NCBI RefSeq assembly: GCF_034190915.1
Contig: NW_026947491.1
Location: 20,896,101-20,960,100 of the forward strand
Direction of reading: 5' to 3'
Length of the DNA: 64,000 bases
DNA from: Cavia porcellus
Taxonomy: Eukaryota > Chordata > Mammalia > Rodentia > Caviidae
Of this stretch, positions 34,553 to 45,784 are shown in pieces. The position numbers and the translations under genes were made by a program. The notes under the pieces are model-generated. The model saw nothing but the letters and a program-made list of their open reading frames with translations, was not told the DNA's origin and searched no databases. The stretch's first letter is position 1; every line of letters begins with the position of its first letter.

Positions 34553-36395
34553 TCCCTGCAGGAAAACTCAACCTGCAGGGGGCACACTGCGAACACTGCA
34601 CTTGGGAACCAACTTCTTAGCCCTGTGCTGAAAGCCTGGAGTTTTTTCAGTAGTCAAGGGACACAGATTCTAGGGGCCCCCTATGTCCCTGATCCTACAG
34701 TGTTATATTTTCGTGGAGTCAGGCTTTCATTCGTTTCCCCCTCAATTTCATTACTGATTACACAGTGCATTTTCAATGAAGCTGTTTTCACAGAGCAAGT
34801 GATTACAAGTCTCAATAATTTTTAGATGTAGAAATATTTAAGCATGAAAATTATTTTTCTGTTAACTACAAGTTTGGTCTCAACCTGAAGGGTATCTCAT
34901 CCTGAAGGGCACATCCAATTCTGTTCATGCAGACATTTACTCTGAATGACTGGACATCACTGTGTGTGTTGATCTGAGTGTTCATCTGTCACAGGAGCTG
35001 TTGATTTCCTCACATTTGACGAAGCAGGGCAATGCCTTGGAAAGTTGTGGTGGATTCTATTTCAATGGTAGAGACCATCATGCTGTCACACATCTTGCAG
35101 TTATAGTACACTGCCTGACCATTATTTTTTCGGACTTAGCATTAGTAGTTGTGAGTCTCAGAAACCCTTATGCAATGTCTTACATATCATGTCTGTTTGT
35201 ATTAAAAAGTGAACTTGCTATATTTGCAATAACTTCAAAAATTTGGACATCTCTGTAAGCTGATATCAGTGTATTTGTAAACACTGTTTTTTACTTCTTC
35301 CTCATGTGTCAGTTGACTTGGGGAGAGTGAGAGACCTGACAATTGATCCATGAAAGAGCAAGGTACCCACAGCAGAGTCAAGACCAGAGAGGAGACCAGG
35401 GCCTGCCAACAGAGAAGCCTGTATTCCAGCTATCTCTCGGCTGTCCTGAGTGTCTTAGGACAAGACTGGACCAGAACTGAAGTCTGACTCCTGCATCACT
35501 TAAAATATTTAAGAGAGAGCTTTAGGATCACCCTGATTTGGGGATATGGCAAAATGTTGTTGAGTCGATTCCCTAAGATGCAAATCATGTCTCTGCAGGT
35601 TCAGATATATAACTAGGTGTTTATTCATAGTTTCAAATTATGAACAAATTTAAGGATTATGGAGGGAATCTGGGCAAGTATTTTAATAGAATTATCTATA
35701 CATCATGCTATCATCTGTCTATTAAGCTATTTGTTTATGTTTCAGTCTATTCTCATTGCATCAACCTCTGCTAGGTCATATTCCTATTTACTCATCAACT
35801 CTGTATTTGCCTTTCATTTATGGATCTACTGTAAATGTATTATTTATTCACATACGTGTCATCTAACTTTTAACTTTCTGCATTGTTATTTTCTGTCTTT
35901 CCTGCCTATATCAACCCAAATTTAACTATTTTGTATCACTCTGTCCATCTATTTCCTAACTATTTGATCATCTGTCATTGATGGATCACTTATCATTGCT
36001 GAATGTATCATCTGCTTATCTTTACTGCTTTATTAACATAAGTGAGACACAAAACTGTTGATATGTAGTCTGTAAAGACTGATATACTTGAGACTGCCTA
36101 AGAGGCTGAGAAAATGGTATAACCAGTGAAACCAGTTCCCCATGATTTACTTCTTCTTGTAAAAAATCTTGACAGCGCTACACGCGAGGAGAGGACATTT
36201 TCTATAAAACATATGCATGACCTAAACGTAGCAGTCCCCATCCTGAGTATTTGCTATAGCAGAGTAAAATTTGATGTTCACTCTTCAATAGCAATCCTGC
36301 AACACAGTTAGTGCAATGTGTGTAATGAAAATTAGAAATGGTAAAAATATATTTTAAATTTTGAGCAGGTTTACAACCTAGAAATCATCCTTAGA
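34553..36395. other. A unit 3 spacer, truncated at a CT microsatellite
   Basis: It aligns with the 3' flanks of the other clan II V genes and stops at about 36,400, just before the place where the V remnant of units 1, 2 and 5 begins. No gene is visible. Confidence 0.65.
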
Positions 36396-36424
36396 TTGAT
36401 TCTCTCTGCCTCTCTGTCTCTCTG

Positions 36425-36426
<2 letters not shown>

Positions 36427-36487
<61 letters not shown>
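36427..36487. repeat. (TC)n(AC)n microsatellite
   Basis: About 23 TC units followed by about 7 AC units. It sits exactly at the end of the homology of A unit 3. Confidence 0.95.
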
Positions 36488-36689
36488 TTTCTATATACCT
36501 ATCCATTTCTTCTTTTTTATTTTGAAGGTAGTGAAATATAATAGAACAAGGCAGAAAAAAAGCCAATCGAAACAACACAGTGAAATTGGTACAGAACTTC
36601 ACAGCAGGTTACCTGAATAACAGTAATAGGTACCATAGTATATCTCATTATCTTCACAATAGTTGTCCTTTCAATAAGGTATAGCAAAA

Positions 36690-37240
36690 TCTAACCTAGT
36701 ACAAAACCGAGTGTTGAATAGAGCAATACAGTGGATCAAAACAAGGAAAGAAAGTGATAACGATATTTGCCTTCAAATAAACAGTAGAAGGAAATCCCCC
36801 ATATTTGCTGTATTGCATACCATCTTCCTCCCAAGAGATGCTCTGACCACTGGCTCCCATTTGCCAATGGGAGGAGTATGATGTTTTATTTTCAGCCCAT
36901 GCACAATCGGCCCAGGGCAACTTTCCAAGGAGGCAGGTGGGTTACTTTGTTCCCCAGCGCCCTAAGTTTCAACATGACGTGCATCTCGGGATGCTGGCTG
37001 GTTTTCCATGGTTCTGCCACCACTCACTCAGGCCATGGCTGCTAACTGAGGTGAGTTCATGAACAACAATATAAAAATCTAAGCAGCCAATCTGATAAAT
37101 TTGAAATTCAATTAACTGAGCTCAGGATCACTCTTATATAGATTCATCCAGTTCATGGTACAAAAAAATGGAACCAAAATGGAAAGTTAGAGTTTCTAAA
37201 AGACAAAATCACAAAAGACATCCTGTTGGAAACAATTCAG
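36690..37240 (-). mobile_element. Probable 3' LTR remnant of the provirus (minus strand)
   Basis: Read on the minus strand it contains a TATA-like 'tatataag' (near 37,135), then a stretch (37,040-36,925) homologous to the repeats at 40,845-41,130, and an AATAAA (complement of 36885-36890). It lies just beyond the end of env on the minus strand, as a 3' LTR should. The exact borders were not found. Confidence 0.5.
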
Positions 37241-37519
37241 CTTGAATCTTTCATTAATTTCCGGTTGACATATGTATCCTGCTTCTTTTGTTGGGCGGGT
37301 TAATTTTTCTTCTGTAAATGCAGCTCATTTTTTTTTCCATGGGACTTATACCCCGAGTAATATTACCCAGGGCACTAGTTAAGTGAAGGGCATAAAATAG
37401 CATCTGTTGTTCCAAGCTACAACATTCCCCACTGGCTTTAGTGCATGAATCAAATCCTTGATTCCTGTCATCTTTTAAATTCATCTTTTTTATCTACATT
37501 TCATAGATCCTTGTAATCG

Positions 37520-38480
37520 GAAGTATAATCATTACTTTTAATAGATTAGATTCTGCTTTGGATATAATGCATTAAACAGTTTATCATGCAAGGGCCAATA
37601 ATAATGGCCAGCAGGAATAAAATCAGAGGTCCTGCCAGAGCTGAGAGTAGGGTGATCAGCCATGGGGTGGTGAAGAACAAATTTTTATATCAACTCTGTT
37701 AATAATGTATCTCAGTTTTTCTATCAGCTAGGCACTTTCTGAGCTAAATAAGACTTTTTAAAATTAACAAGATTTATTAAAGGCTAGGCATCGACACCCC
37801 TTTTGCAAGAATAGTAGCCAGTTCTGAAGGACCATTTCAGCCAGGGACTTTAGAGATGGTGATGAACATTTTTTTCAAGAGAGATCACAATCTATTTTTT
37901 GCTTAGCATCTGTTAATTTGTTCTCCCATTATGATGGCTGTGGTTCTTAGTGTTTTGGAACCAGTTACTTCTAATCCTAAAAGGACAGGAACTAAAACTG
38001 GGCCCTCTTTTTTTATCATGACGTTGGGTAACTCCGTATGTTTCCTCCCTCTTTCTCCAGAATACCAGTACACTTGGGGAAGAACCTGAGTTAAGATACA
38101 GAGTTCAGGATTAGGTTCATAGAACACAGCCAGACAAACACAAGGGCAAGTCCATTTGTACAGGCAAACCAAGTTTCCATTGGGGAGGCTAAATGTTGGT
38201 TGAGGAGGTAAGAGACATTTTGTACATACATAGTTGAATTGCAATTGATTCAAAATGAGGAGTGCTTCGAGGGGGAAATATATAGACAGAACACAACGGC
38301 CAGAGCCCTGAATGTTTCCCAAAGTGAGGGACTTAGGTCCCTCTTCCCACCAGCATGAAGAACCAGAATCAAGGTTTGATGTGTTTACAATCTGGGTTCG
38401 ATATGAGTTATATGTCCACTTAGCTGGAGTCCACTTAGCTGGAGTCTCTGGTGTGGTGGGCTCAAAGTGGGAGTGATGAA
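37520..38480 (-). pseudogene. Endogenous gammaretrovirus-like env remnant
   Basis: This is the minus-strand fossil of an envelope gene. A 207-codon open frame (38526-37903) begins inside the C-terminal end of pol (W-I-H-H-S-H) and continues into env-like sequence with many cysteines and prolines. Near 37,950 there is a Val/Leu-rich stretch (P-V-L-V-P-V-L-L-G-L), like the hydrophobic start of a TM subunit. Further on, at about 37,665-37,590, another frame holds a long hydrophobic segment ending G-P-C, like a membrane anchor. Frame changes between these parts and missing SU sequence mean it cannot make a working protein. A 17-base tandem duplication sits near 38,417-38,450. Confidence 0.65.
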
Positions 38481-40535
38481 TCCAATGGGTCTTTCTGGCA
38501 ACCTTGAGCACCATGGCAGTACTCAAGGGGACTGCATAGTGTCCTTCCGAGTGGGTGCCTAGGGATGTGGGATGTCTCCTTTGGTGTAAATTTTGGTCAC
38601 CAGATTGAACTTCTAGGGGTTATCAGATATTTCAGAAATGGTCTGGTGGCCCCAGAATAAGCAGTGAGTTGAGTGAAGAAAGGGCTAAAGAGACTGTCAG
38701 GACTTAATAATTTTCCCATTTGTGACAGCAGCCAATTTATCATGTTGGAAGTTGGGGATCAAAGAGGGCAGTTGGCCGTACATGGCCTTCAAAGTACTAA
38801 TGTCCTGGAGGTAGAGGGTACATCACACACACAGAAGGGAAAAGGAATCCGACTTACCCAGTTTTCGCCAGTCTCAAGAGCCATTTTTTAAATAGTTTCC
38901 TTTAAGGTTTTGTTTGTCCTACTTAGCTTGAATTTTGAGGCCAGTAGGCATAATGTAAATTAAAATTGATTTCTAAAACTTCAGCTAAATTTTTAGTGAT
39001 CAGAGCTATGAAAGCTGGGCCATGATAGGACCCCAGGGAAGTGGACAAACTGAACTGAGACACTATCTCATAGAGGAGTTTCTTAACTATGATGAGAGCT
39101 GATTCAGTCCAAGTGGTGAATCTTTCAATCCATCCAGTAAATGTCGCCATGAGAATAAAGAGATATTCATGTCCAACTTTTCCTGGACCCATTCCAGTTA
39201 AGTCTATCTCTCTGGGGGTAAGTCTTCATTTTCTCTTTCAAACATCAGTAGTGGCCAGCTTAGTATTCACTTGAAGACATCGTGGGCATTTTTGGCTGAT
39301 TTCTTTAGTCAGGCAAGATAATTTGGCAAATTTTAGTTCCCCCAAGTGATTGGCCTAGTGGGTATCCTGGGTGAGCTGGAGGCCCAATGATCTGCCAGCC
39401 TTCGAGATAAAGTTAGGCTTCTAGGCTCTTGAATGGTCTCAAGTCTGAATCTGAATAGGATGACTTGAGTAGCATGGGTGGTGGGAGAGCTAGGAGGAGC
39501 ATCATGGGCCCTTCTTGTTGAGTGCCACCTCTCTGCCTGTTTAACAGCAAGGGCATTTTCATGAGCTATTGGGATGTCTCCACATTGGTGCCCAAAACAG
39601 TGTATAATGGCAACTTTGAAGGCAATCAAAAGACAGCCAGGAGGTCTAAGATCTCAGGGTCATTCTTGATCTTTGTTCCTGCTGAGGTTAATAGTCCTTT
39701 TTCCTAATAAATGGCCCCATGCACACAGACAGTAGCAAAACCATACTGACTATCTGTATATATATTTATAGATTTATTTTGTCCCCATCTTATGGCTTGA
39801 GTAAGGGATATCCAGTAGAAGTATAGAGTGGCTGAGCCATTTCAGCAAAATGCAGAGTCCCCAACTGGCAGTAGACCAAAACACCTAGAAATTTTGTAAC
39901 TTGATATTTAGTATTTGGACAAGGAATTTTTTAAATAGCCTCAATCCTTTTATCTGACAAAGTCCATTTTCCTTCTTTTAATACATACCTGGGATAAGTG
40001 ACTTTGGGCAGCCAAAGCTGTTCCTTTTTGTCAGAGACTCAATAGACCAATTTGTTTAAATTTCCTAATAGAGCCTCTGTGGCTTCCAGACAAGAGGCCA
40101 AATCTAAAGTAGCCAGTAATAAATCATCTACATATTGAAGCACTGTGACAGATGGAATTTCTGCCCCAAAATCTTGCAGGTCTCTCCTCAGGGTCTCATC
40201 AAATAGAGTTGGCATTTTTTTGAACCCTTGAGGTAAATGTATCCAGGTCAAATTTCCTGATTCCCCCATCTTAGGGTCTGTCCACTCAAAGGAAACAAGG
40301 GGTTGAGTTACCAGAGCCAATGGTAGGGAGAGGTAGGCAGCTTTCAGGTCCAATGCACAGTAGCAGGTGAGTAGCAAATTGAGCAAAGTAAATGGGTTAG
40401 GAACAGTGGGGTATAGTCATGACATTTGTATTTGCCTCTTGGAGGTTTTGGACAGACTGTTAGTCTGAAGTCCCTGGCTTCTAAACAGGTAGCAAAGGTG
40501 TATTCCAGGCTGACTTACAAGGAAACAGGATATTA
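38450..40535 (-). pseudogene. Endogenous gammaretrovirus-like pol remnant (RT, RNase H, integrase)
   Basis: It is read on the minus strand. RT remains from about 40,535, with L-P-Q-G-F-K near 40,230 and the catalytic Y-V-D-D near 40,125. An RNase H tail lies around 39,630-39,500. The integrase zinc region shows K-C-P-R-C near 39,285, and its core lies at 39,192-38,923 (T-G-W-I-E, G-P-A-F). The two aspartates expected in the integrase core are Ala and Tyr in this reading, and several frameshifts and stops separate the parts. gag, protease and the first part of RT are absent, cut at the junction with a V promoter fragment near 40,535. Confidence 0.8.
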
Positions 40536-40539
40536 GCCT

Positions 40540-40785
40540 AAAGTTGGAGCAGATATTTGCATATACTGAGCACAGTTCCTATATCAAATAGACACTGAGC
40601 TCAGTCTTTGTCTGGTCCTTTTGTGATACTGAGAGGAACCTCCTGCTCTGAATTCCACCTGTGTTTGACTCTGTGATAAGTGAGAAGACAAATTTAGAGG
40701 AGGGGAGGAAGCAAGGCAATCTTGTACTCATATTCCTGATCCCAGGAATAGATTACTCCTGGTCCTTCTCCCTTCCTGCAGGGCT
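40540..40785 (-). other. Inverted IGHV 5'-flank/promoter fragment
   Basis: The reverse complement of this stretch aligns with about 33,745-33,990 (flank of the V at 34077): 'gggagaaggac.aggag.aatctattcct', 'cacttatcacagagtcaaa', 'aggaccagacaaagact', 'atatgcaaatatctgctccaa'. It carries an inverted octamer. It ends about 20 bases after the octamer, where pol begins; no leader or V exon follows. Confidence 0.88.
40555..40562 (-). promoter_or_regulatory. Inverted V octamer (ATTTGCAT on + strand)
   Basis: An exact octamer on the minus strand, inside the inverted V 5' flank, directed toward the RT remnant that starts about 20-25 bases further on. Confidence 0.85.
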
Positions 40786-40844
40786 TAAGGTGGTGTCAGT
40801 TATACCAAGCTACAACACATACCAGAGACAAGGGAGGTGAGCAG

Positions 40845-41130
40845 CCTAGTGTCCTAAGTTCCAACATGGAGAGGATCCAGGAGATGCTGTCTGGCTGGTT
40901 CTCTACCTGGTTGCTCGCAATTGCTCGAGCCACAGCTGCTTACCAGGGCGACGAGTGGCTTGCTTTGTTGCCCAGAGCCCTAAGTTCCAACATGGTGGGG
41001 AACTCGGGAGCAGCTGGCTGGCTGGTTTTCTCCCTGGGTGATTCACCACTTCCTCAAGCCGCAGATGCTTACCAAGGAGGCCAGTGGTTTCTTTGTTACC
41101 CAGTACCCTAAATTCAAACATGGTGCCTAA
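40845..41130 (-). repeat. Tandem repeat of about 120 bases, probable 5' LTR/R-region remnant
   Basis: Two successive copies share 'taagttccaacatgg', 'ctggctggtt' and 'ttgttgcccag'/'tttgttacccag', with a third partial start at about 41,090. One related copy lies at 36,925-37,040 on the other side of the provirus. They face the same way and flank pol-env, so they probably derive from the two LTRs. Confidence 0.6.
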
Positions 41131-42256
41131 ATTTCTTTTAAGAAACCTATATTTAAATTTTGAATGCCCACATTTTCACAAAATTTATTTATCTTTGACA
41201 AAGCTCTCTATTTCATTATTGTGTTTCATTACTTTTGCAATTATCAATCACTCATCAGTATATGACTCTGTGTGAAATACAAAATTACTTCAGCAAACTA
41301 AATAATGCCACCTCTTATTATGTATGTTTTATGTATCAGAAATAGACTGACACAAAGCAAATGACCCACACTCCTGACCCCTTTACATTCATGAATCCTT
41401 TAAGGCAGAGTTAGTGATGTCCTTACACTGAAATCCCTGCCTCTCTGAAGTCACCATGGACCTCACTATCGAGCTCGTCATGTGAAGCTAAGCAACCCTC
41501 ATCTCTTCATCCTTCTCTACTCCTTGCCTGTGACCAGCATAATCACTGACCTTCCTTGTGTTGAAGGACTGAAAGTTTCCAGGTGCTCTGACACTGACAC
41601 CATCCAGCCCACCTTCCAAAACACACTGCCACCTGAGATGGAGCCAGCTCTTCATTGTGGCTCTTTTAAATTTCTGCTTACAAGAAGATTCTCAAAATCA
41701 CTGATAATTTCTTGCATGAATCCTATTGTGTCTTTTTCAGTGTCTTTTCAGTTCAAGGATGATTATGGAGAAATATTTTTAAGTTTCTTGGATCAGATCC
41801 TTGATTCTTGCTAGTAACAGGTTAAATTGACCTCTGCAGTTATATGTTTGCTACTCTAACTCATAAGAAGCCAAAAACATAAATTCAGTATTGAAAAACG
41901 AAAAAGTCATTGAAACCACAATAGTAATATTTCAGATTGATCAATTACCTTGAAAATTGAAGGACTAGAGAATCCAGCACCGATGGTTATAACTATTTCC
42001 TTGATATGAACGTCACTGTGGGCACCAGGTGGAGGGAACAGTGACATGGTCAGGATGCGTGACTGGAGGAAAGCAGAGGGCCAGTGTGAGTGTGAGAGCT
42101 CTTTGGGTCACTAAATCCACAGGTTCCCACAGATCCCTCCATGATCTCAAAGTGAGGAAAAAACAGACACTCAGGGCTCTAACAGAAGAGAGGAAGACTG
42201 AGATGATCACGAAGTGTCTTCACCAGACACTAATGGAAAGGGCTTTGATTACACCT
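41131..42256. other. Spacer with D-block-like fragment
   Basis: No gene is visible. About 41,340-41,800 weakly resembles 54,990-55,400 of D block 2 (e.g. 'gaaggcagag', 'acc(a)aggacctcac', 'cctgagatggag'). The rest is unassigned. Confidence 0.4.
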
Positions 42257-42662
42257 TGTATCTAGATGCTCCCCCAAAGTCTCATGTTACCATACTTGGG
42301 GAGATGTGAAGGTGTCTTGGTGTGACACTGGTTTAAGAGTGAGATCTTGGATTCATTGTGTGCGTGAAGGAAGAGAAACCCTAGATGTGTTTGGTAGCAC
42401 CCAAAAGACTTTTGGCCTGGAAAAGATAAAAGGGAGAGGCAGACTGGCTGCTCCTACTGCTCCTGCTTGCTGTCTTCTGCCAGCTGCCTGTTCTTTCTGC
42501 CATGAAATGTGATTTTTCACTTCCATGGTTCCTCTTGGTCATGCCATCCTGCTTCAGAACCAGCTGACTAAGGACTGAATCCTGTATGAAGTGTGAGCTA
42601 AATAAATCATTCTTCATTTAACTTTTATGTCAGGATTTTGTCAGCAACCAAATTGGTAACCA
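42257..42662 (+). mobile_element. MaLR-type LTR
   Basis: It begins TGTATCTAGATGCTCCCCC(A)AAG with 'gtctcatg', a start typical of ERVL-MaLR LTRs. It has 'tttggcctgg', and near the end 'gtgagctaaataaatcattcttc' with the poly(A) signal AATAAA (42601-42606) and 'tcaggattttgtcagcaacc'. Target duplication was not resolved. Confidence 0.55.
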
Positions 42663-43549
42663 GGGCAGCTTTGGTGGTAGATTGAGGACTGGTGGTATAT
42701 CTAACACCAGCTGACCTGAATCACTGTGGTGCTGAGTGTGGATGGCCCACCTGAAGATTGTTGCAAACAGCATAAAAAGAACTGCAGAGGAAGAAGTATT
42801 GTTGTTATGTGGCCATGCTGGTTTTCCTAGGTGCTGTATTTTTTCCTGTTGCTGTGGGTTTACCTGGAGAAGCTTATTGAGCTTCTTTCTTGATAGGAAC
42901 TTGGCTGCTGTCCTCATCAGAAGAGCTCAGGACCTTGTTGCTAAGAATGGATGAGTTCATTTTGGGGAGCTCTGCTCCTTATTTTGCACATTGCTTCCTG
43001 GCCTGAGAGATGAAAATGTGTACTGTTTAGTCTCCTGGAGAAGTTGTGATGCTGGATTCCTGATATCATCTGTGCTGTCATCATCAGAGGGGCAGTTTGG
43101 GATCTCCTTGTTGCTGAGGCTGGCTGTATTACTTTTTGGGGAGCTCTGGTCCTTAGTTTGAGTGCCACTTCATGGCTCCAGTGCCCCTCAGCCTTCTGGT
43201 ACAGATCCTTCACCTTTCTGGCACTGACTTTTTAACTTATACTCCTGACCTTTGGGCCTTCCCGGTGCAGATATATGAAACAGACTTGTGTGAGGCATTG
43301 TCATGGGCTCTAGTTCTTCGTCTGTACTCATGCAGAACATTTCCATGATATCCAGGACTTATCTATATTGTTTGGGTCTTAGTGCATAGAGATTTCCTGT
43401 ACTCTTTCTTCTTCATGATTGTCAGAAAAAATACTATAATATGTCTTGTATTGTATTCTACTCCTTGAAATTTTTGACCACAACAGCTTTCATAAAATAA
43501 TTCATCTTAGAAACTTAATTATTATCAATTTCAAAAATTTCATTAACTA
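42663..43549. other. Unassigned, possibly MaLR internal remnant
   Basis: No gene is recognised. The position after the LTR and the mid-GC content would fit decayed internal sequence of the same element, but no retroviral motif is visible. Open frames on both strands look like chance. Confidence 0.3.
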
Positions 43550-43646
43550 GGGGTGGAAATTTAGCTCAGTGGCATAAGCACCTGCCTTGCAAGCAGGCGG
43601 TCGTGAGTTCGATCCCCGGTACCAGAAAAAAGACAAAAAAAAAAAA
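43550..43646 (+). mobile_element. ID-like SINE derived from tRNA-Ala
   Basis: It has the tRNA-like A box 'tagctcagtggc' and B box 'gagttcgatcccc', an anticodon arm with loop CTTGCAA (anticodon TGC, Ala) and an A-rich tail. It is flanked by an imperfect target duplication (about 'aaatttcattaacta' before and 'aaattcattcacta' after). Confidence 0.88.
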
Positions 43647-43649
43647 ATT

Positions 43650-44340
43650 CATTCACTAATGTCAAATACTCATATGAACACCACCGTTTCTAATACCAGC
43701 ATGATGGTATCATGTGCATGATGTTCATAACAGATAATTGTTCGAAAGAGAAAACTCTAAGGAGATAAATGTTTCAAATTTAGGAATAACCTCCAGGGAG
43801 GAAGAGAAGAGGAGATGCTGAATCTAGAAAAGGAATAACCATCTTGTACACACTTAAGGTCCTGTAGGGAAAAGAAAATTAACCCAGATGGCCTTGTTTC
43901 TTTCCAGATGATTACAACCTTCTCTATGAGGTAATTCCAGAACTCAAATCCTTATATCCAGTGTTTGCTGGATCGGGTCAGGTGGGAGTGGATCACAGGA
44001 TGTCTTAGACCAGGAGGCAGGTGGATCTCTCCAGACAACAAAAATGACAGTGAAGCAAGATCTCAAGCAGCAGGATAAGAAGCAAAGCATAGAGCTAAGG
44101 GAGACATAATGGGAATTTTGCTCAATTTTTTCATGAAGAAATGGTACCACAGTGTGTGAATGGGAGGAGAGTCAAACTGCAGTACAAGAAGGCAGAAGGA
44201 TCACGAAGAATGCATTCTTGAACTTAACTTCCCCTTATCACAGACTCAAACCCAGCTGGAATTCTAAATAAGTGGATCCTCTCAGTACCATATAAGGTCC
44301 AGACATATCCTGGGCTTAGTGTCTGCTTCATACAGGAAGT
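43650..44340. other. A unit 4, 5' flank
   Basis: No gene is visible. It aligns with the other clan II 5' flanks ('cagatgattac.a.cttctctatgagg', 'ctcaagcagca', 'cttatcacagactcaaacccagctgga'). Confidence 0.65.
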
Positions 44341-44351
44341 GTACAACTCAT

Positions 44352-44359
44352 TTGCAAAT
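44352..44359 (+). promoter_or_regulatory. Decayed octamer TTGCAAAT
   Basis: It lies at the position of the octamer in the paralogous promoters, with the first base changed. Confidence 0.6.
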
Positions 44360-44473
44360 ATATGTTCCAATTTTAAATTCATAACCTTCTCATAGTTTGT
44401 GGGAGCTTACGGCTCCATCTCAGGAGCTGACAAGACGGTGGTCTCTCAGGAAGGCAGTGGTGTGGTCTGAAAG

Positions 44474-44954
44474 ATGAGAGATCTGGGTCTTCTCCTGTGA
44501 GTGGTGACAAGACTCCATAGTGAATGTCCTCAATGTCAGACATGTGTCATTGAAAAGGTTACAAGAGCAAGTGACTGATCCCAAATCTTTTTTGTTTGTT
44601 TGTTTGTTTTTTGTTTTGTTTTGTTTCCAAGGGTCTGTCCCAGGTGCAGCTGCAGGAGTCAGAGCCTGGACTGGTGAAATCCAAATAGATTCTGTTTCTA
44701 CCCTGCTCTATCTCTAGATTGTCCATCACAACTAGTAATTATTGGTGGCATTGGTTCCATCAGCCACCAGTAAATAGCCTGGAGTCTTTAGGGTTTACAA
44801 GACACAGTGGTGGCACTAGCTTCAACCCAGAAACCTAGCTACAATTCTTCCAGAACCACACCTCCATCTCCATAGACACAGGAAAGAACTAGTTCTCACT
44901 GCAGTTAAACTCTGTCACCACAGAAGACACAGCCACCTATTACTGTGCAAGACA
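44474..44954 (+). pseudogene. IGHV clan II pseudogene in A unit 4
   Basis: The leader M-R-D-L-G-L-L-L is followed by TGA at codon 9, where Cys is normal. The donor context is changed ('catagtgaat'). The intron holds an expanded TTTG/TTTTG tract, and the acceptor reads CAAG|GG. V starts at 44641 (Q-V-Q-L-Q-E-S). A TAG follows in FR1 (AAA TAG ATT), and CDR2/FR3 contains extra bases and a TAG ('aacctagctac'). The end Y-Y-C-A-R is preserved. Confidence 0.87.
44587..44627. repeat. (TTTG)n/(TTTTG)n tract in V intron
   Basis: Several TTTG units then TTTTG units lie directly before the acceptor of the V at 44474. Paralogs have only 'tttttattgtttccag' here. Confidence 0.9.
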
Positions 44955-44993
44955 CACTGTGATTATCTACAATTGTGAGCTCAGACATAAACC
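44955..44993 (+). other. 23-RSS of the V at 44474
   Basis: Heptamer CACTGTG (fourth base changed), 23-base spacer, nonamer ACATAAACC (44985-44993). It still has the CAC core. Confidence 0.88.
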
Positions 44994-45440
44994 TCCCTAA
45001 GGGAAACTCAGAACCAGCTAGTGGCATACTTCTCACACTGCTGTAGGCAAGCAACTTCTCAGCCTTGTGATGACAGCCTGGAAGGTTTTTTTCAGCAGTG
45101 AAGTGACAGAGATTCTAAGGCCTTCTATATTGTTGATCCTACAGAGTTCTGTTTTCATTGAATGGCTTTTTTATTCATTTCCCCATCCATTTCATCATTG
45201 ATTGCACAACATTTTTTCAATGAAGGCCTTATTCACACTGCAAGTGATTATACTGTCTCAATAATGTTTAGTTATAGAAATATTTAATATTTATTTCTCT
45301 GTTGACTGGAAGCCTGCCCTCCACCTTCAGATGCATCGGCAGGGCATCTTACACTGAAGGACACTTTCCAATTAAATTCATGCAAAGACTTTTACTGTGA
45401 ATGGCTGGACACCACTGTGTTTTTATGTAAATGTTCACCT
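44994..45440. other. A unit 4 spacer before the LTR
   Basis: No gene is visible. It aligns with 17,612-18,050 and ends at the LTR insertion within 'ttcacctgtt'. Confidence 0.65.
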
Positions 45441-45784
45441 GTTTCATGGTTTATGTTGGTGGCCCCCAAGCCTCATGCCTTTGAATTATGCATTTGTGAT
45501 TGGTTTATTGTCTAGTGCTTGGAATGGTGGAGTAAGTGCTACACCTACATAGGGGTGAAGCCAGCGTACAATGTAATGGCAGGAAGAAGGTGTGTCTCTC
45601 TTCTCTTGCTGGTTTGTGCTTGCTGTTTGCAGCAGCCATGAACTGCGGCCCTGCCATGCCAGCCTGCCTTGGAGCAAACTGAGTATGGACTGAAAACTCC
45701 AAAAACTGTAAGAAATAAACCTTTCCTTTCCCAACATTGGGCATCAGGTATTTTGTCTCTGATGAGTAAAAAGTAACTAAGACA
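45441..45784 (+). mobile_element. MaLR/ORR1-like LTR inserted into A unit 4
   Basis: It begins TGTTTCATGGTTTATG and has 'ggtggcccccaagcctcatg', 'ggactgaaaactcc', poly(A) signal AATAAA (about 45,714) and 'tcaggtattttgtctctgatgag'. It interrupts the spacer: 'acctgtt' occurs at 45437-45443 and again at 45785-45791, and the other units read straight through. It therefore inserted after the units split. Confidence 0.7.

Noticed and set aside
36427..36487. CRISPR-like or regulatory repeat array
   Set aside because: It is a plain TC/AC microsatellite. No spaced repeats of CRISPR type occur anywhere in the window.
37903..38526. 207-codon open frame on the minus strand as a host gene
   Set aside because: Its content spans the end of pol and part of env of the provirus. 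It is retroviral debris, not a host gene.
43555..43625. Functional tRNA-Ala gene
   Set aside because: The anticodon arm is tRNA-like, but the acceptor stem does not close, it has an A-rich tail and target duplication, and a second copy exists. It is a SINE.
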